Assembly: GCA_016285885.1 (NCBI GenBank) | Contig: JAEERP010000013.1 | Coordinates: 1 to 64,000, forward strand | Direction of reading: 5' to 3' | Length of the DNA: 64,000 bases | Source of the DNA: Paludibacteraceae bacterium | GTDB lineage: Bacteria > Bacteroidota > Bacteroidia > Bacteroidales > Paludibacteraceae | Shown: positions 61,987-64,000 of the stretch, one piece after another | Numbering within the stretch: position 1 is the first letter of the stretch | Layout: each line of letters begins with the position of its first letter | Notes under the pieces: model-generated | Databases searched by the model: none | Seen by the model: only the letters and a program-made list of their open reading frames with translations | What the model was told of the DNA's origin: nothing | Translations under genes and position numbers: made by a program

Positions 61987-63344
61987 TACTTGATGACAAT
62001 TTCGATACGTCTATTCTTCTGGCGGTTCGCCTCGCTCGTATTAGGCACAAGCGGTTCGGAAGAACCCTTGCTTCTAGCCATCACACGGTTGATTGGACAA
62101 CCCGCACTGATCAGCAGTTTACGCATCGCCTCCGCACGTTGCATACCCAGTTCGATATTCTTAGACTCCTTACCCAAGTTACAGGTATGGCCCCAGATAA
62201 GGATCCTACGACCAGGAGTGTTCTTGATGTAGTTGGTCAAGTCATTGATATACGTTTGGATCTCGTCATTCATTTGAATAACCGCCTCACCCAGTTTGAA
62301 CTCCACCTTCACGTTGTTGTTCAGCCATTTCACGACCTCCTTCACGTTGGCGAGCTCACGGGCCTTACGTTCCTCCTCCTGTTGCGCCAGCTGACGGGCG
62401 ATACGCAAGACCTCCTCGACCTCATCCGTCTCGAACTTCCTGATTTCAGCCTCGATATTCTCCGTATCCTCATCCTCCATAGCAAGTTCATGCTGCATCT
62501 CAGGCAATGGGAAGATGCGAGGCATACCGAACGTTATACCCACCTTGAGGCCCGCAGCGATCAGATGAGCCCCGTCCACCAGATTAGAGGAGAGAACACC
62601 CGGATAAGACTTTCCGTCAAACAAAGAGCCAGTATGTTCCTTGGACAAGTCCGTGACGCCATAGTTGAAATAGAGGCCCATATACAAGCTCATATCACCG
62701 TGTTTGAAAGAACGGAGAAGACCCGCGTCGACGAAGACACCGCCACCGAACTTGCGCAAAGAGGCCTCCCCCTCGAAGCCCTCCTCCTTGAAAAAGCCAT
62801 GCTGAGGCAAGTTCTCGTACTCGATGTTCGTGAGTTGTTTGAAGTATCCCTTGGTCTCCATCTCGCCATCCAGGATCGTGTATTTATTAGAAACAGGGAC
62901 AATGAACTTCAGTCCGGCGCTACCCAAGAAACTCCACAACGTGCTAATCGGTTGTTGGTAATAAGCAGCCACAGGGAGCTCAAGGTTAACCAGATGCTGC
63001 TTTTCCTTCCAATCCGTAAAGATGACCCGATATTCATACGGTTCCCCGTTCTGATCATCGACAGCTGCGCGCGCTATACGGTAGTCCTCGTAAAAGGAGC
63101 GGGCATTGTACCAACTAACACCCAAACCTAAGCCCCAGCTCCAATGCTCATCAATGACACGGCGATAACCAGCCCTCACCTCCATACCCGTACCAGGCGT
63201 GAAGTCACCCTCCTTAGGCGAGAACTGAATGGAATGCAATCCTCCACCTACGGTCAAATCCAAATAATGATCGTATGTCTGCGCCTGCAGCAACAATGGC
63301 AAGGAGAGCAAGCCTAATAATATCAAACCCTTTCTCATTCTCAT
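61986..63344 (-). CDS. OmpA-family outer-membrane protein
   Basis: 452 residues: signal peptide (LILLGLLSLPLLLQAQ), an N-terminal outer-membrane barrel (GLGLGVSWYNARSFYEDYR, LVNLELPVAAYYQQPISTLW), a helical linker (EVLRIARQLAQQEEERKARE) and a C-terminal OmpA domain that binds peptidoglycan (RRILIWGHTCNLGKESKNIE, NRQKNRRIEIVIK; GHTxxxG motif). It anchors the outer membrane to the wall. Coupled by TAATG to the membrane protein below. Confidence 0.88.
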   Translation of the reverse strand: MRMRKGLILLGLLSLPLLLQAQTYDHYLDLTVGGGLHSIQFSPKEGDFTPGTGMEVRAGYRRVIDEHWSWGLGLGVSWYNARSFYEDYRIARAAVDDQNGEPYEYRVIFTDWKEKQHLVNLELPVAAYYQQPISTLWSFLGSAGLKFIVPVSNKYTILDGEMETKGYFKQLTNIEYENLPQHGFFKEEGFEGEASLRKFGGGVFVDAGLLRSFKHGDMSLYMGLYFNYGVTDLSKEHTGSLFDGKSYPGVLSSNLVDGAHLIAAGLKVGITFGMPRIFPLPEMQHELAMEDEDTENIEAEIRKFETDEVEEVLRIARQLAQQEEERKARELANVKEVVKWLNNNVKVEFKLGEAVIQMNDEIQTYINDLTNYIKNTPGRRILIWGHTCNLGKESKNIELGMQRAEAMRKLLISAGCPINRVMARSKGSSEPLVPNTSEANRQKNRRIEIVIK

Positions 63345-63394
63345 ATCTCAATATCGTTACATTCAAACACATGTGGAGAACGAACCATCGTCTC

Positions 63395-64000
63395 CTATTT
63401 CCTAATCTCTTTCTCGGTCAATCCATCCACCTCGACGATATACGTTCCAGGAGCGAACTCACGGAAAGAGATTTGAGTCTTGCGGCCCACAAACGTCGTG
63501 CTGATGACCACCACACCAGTAGCGTTCGTCACCGTGAGGCTATGGACAGCTCCGTTATCCACACTCAGCTCGACCGTTGCGTTGTCTGGTGTTGGATTAG
63601 GATAGACGGAGAGCGTGGTGTTCGTAGCATAGTCGAACCACTTCTTGCACGTGCGCAGCTGGCGCCCATCCGTCGTGACAGCCTCCAGGTAATAGTTACC
63701 GGACAAGCCCTTCTTCTCGCAGTAGTACGGAGCGGTGGCTCCACCGACTTTCACGTCATTATGGAACCATTGATACTCTGTGAAGAGATTCTCCGTATTG
63801 ACCACGGAGACGACATCCTGCCAGATGTCCGTTATATAATCACTGGAGAGGTTCACCCTCAAGTCGACATCAAAGAAAGGCGTGACAGAGTGAATAGCAT
63901 TCTTGAACTGGATGCTAGCCCTATAGGTGCCAGCTGGGCAGTCAGGGATAACAATCTTCACCTCATTGTCCACACTGATCTTCGTGAAATCGACGTCCAC
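63395..64000 (-). CDS. T9SS-type secreted protein, C-terminal part only
   Basis: At least 201 residues, open to the right edge, so the N-terminus lies outside. It contains Ig-like strands, a YYLEAVTTDGRQLRTCKKWF segment, then LSVYPNPTPDNATVELSVDN and an ending PGTYIVEVDGLTEKEIRK: the classic T9SS type A C-terminal sorting domain (YPNP start). The N-terminal function is unknown. Located upstream of the OmpA-family gene by about 50 bp. Confidence 0.8.
   Translation of the reverse strand: MDVDFTKISVDNEVKIVIPDCPAGTYRASIQFKNAIHSVTPFFDVDLRVNLSSDYITDIWQDVVSVVNTENLFTEYQWFHNDVKVGGATAPYYCEKKGLSGNYYLEAVTTDGRQLRTCKKWFDYATNTTLSVYPNPTPDNATVELSVDNGAVHSLTVTNATGVVVISTTFVGRKTQISFREFAPGTYIVEVDGLTEKEIRK

Noticed and set aside
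61872-63131. 419-codon plus-strand frame opposite the OmpA-family gene
   Set aside because: Antisense shadow; the OmpA motifs fix the coding strand.

Overview
The window is chromosomal DNA from a member of the order Bacteroidales (phylum Bacteroidota). The evidence is the promoter grammar (TTTG or TTG, 18-21 nt, TAnnTTTG), the gene order tRNA-tuf-tRNA-secE-nusG-rplKAJL-rpoBC-DUF3467, the block DUF6089/porG-uppS-bamA-skp-skp, BspA-type leucine-rich-repeat proteins, proteins with type IX secretion (T9SS) style C-terminal domains, and a hybrid two-component-like regulator with an AraC output. The family or genus cannot be fixed from the sequence alone.

Layout. 1-2043: a SIS-HAD fusion protein translationally coupled (ATGA) to a second gene that runs off the left edge; upstream lie an 18-bp tandem repeat and a divergent promoter. 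2265-2518: the promoter-proximal stump of a Crp/Fnr regulator, cut where an AT-rich accessory island begins. 2519-7461: the island, all on the minus strand, with gene scraps, an N-terminally cut FRG-domain gene and a row of small soluble proteins that resemble orphan immunity proteins (Imm26-like, Imm40-like and unassigned) without any toxin. 7477-23832: a TSCPD protein, secreted LRR and outer-membrane proteins, HelD, a secreted esterase beside a kinase-less HTCS-type regulator, then murI and the outer-membrane assembly block skp-skp-bamA-uppS-porG (minus strand). 24336-32470: an orphan VirD4/TraG-type ATPase, a Cys/His-rich lipoprotein, a MIO-type ammonia-lyase, and a FabG-LolA-lipoprotein-plug-domain operon. 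32780-35140: a large LRR protein built by duplicating the smaller one.

35228-50149 is the core information-processing block on the minus strand: rpsU, xerC, hpf, tRNA-Thr(TGT)-Tyr-Gly-Thr(GGT), tuf, tRNA-Trp, secE, nusG, rplK, rplA, rplJ, rplL, rpoB, rpoC, DUF3467. The tRNA-tuf order is the one known from the E. coli tufB operon. 50310-64000: pepT, a TM2 protein, a lipoprotein-barrel fusion, an NSS transporter with its 39-residue MetS-like small subunit, an outer-membrane barrel, an S66 LD-carboxypeptidase, a RAYT transposase framed by two 169-bp REP-type modules, a lamin-tail protein, asd, a membrane protein coupled to an OmpA-family protein, and the C-terminal end of a T9SS cargo at the right edge.

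The best candidates for something new are: the SIS-HAD locus with its coupled partner; the orphan immunity island; a twice-repeated ~80-bp promoter-to-terminator unit with a tiny conserved ORF (MVLDLR); the regulator that keeps an H-box-like motif, receiver and AraC domain but has no ATPase domain, with a terminator-like hairpin just before its start codon; the ammonia-lyase/FabG/LolA set, which looks more like part of an aryl-polyene or flexirubin pathway than histidine catabolism; and the RAYT/REP unit. No search or alignment was run: family names come from motif recognition by eye.
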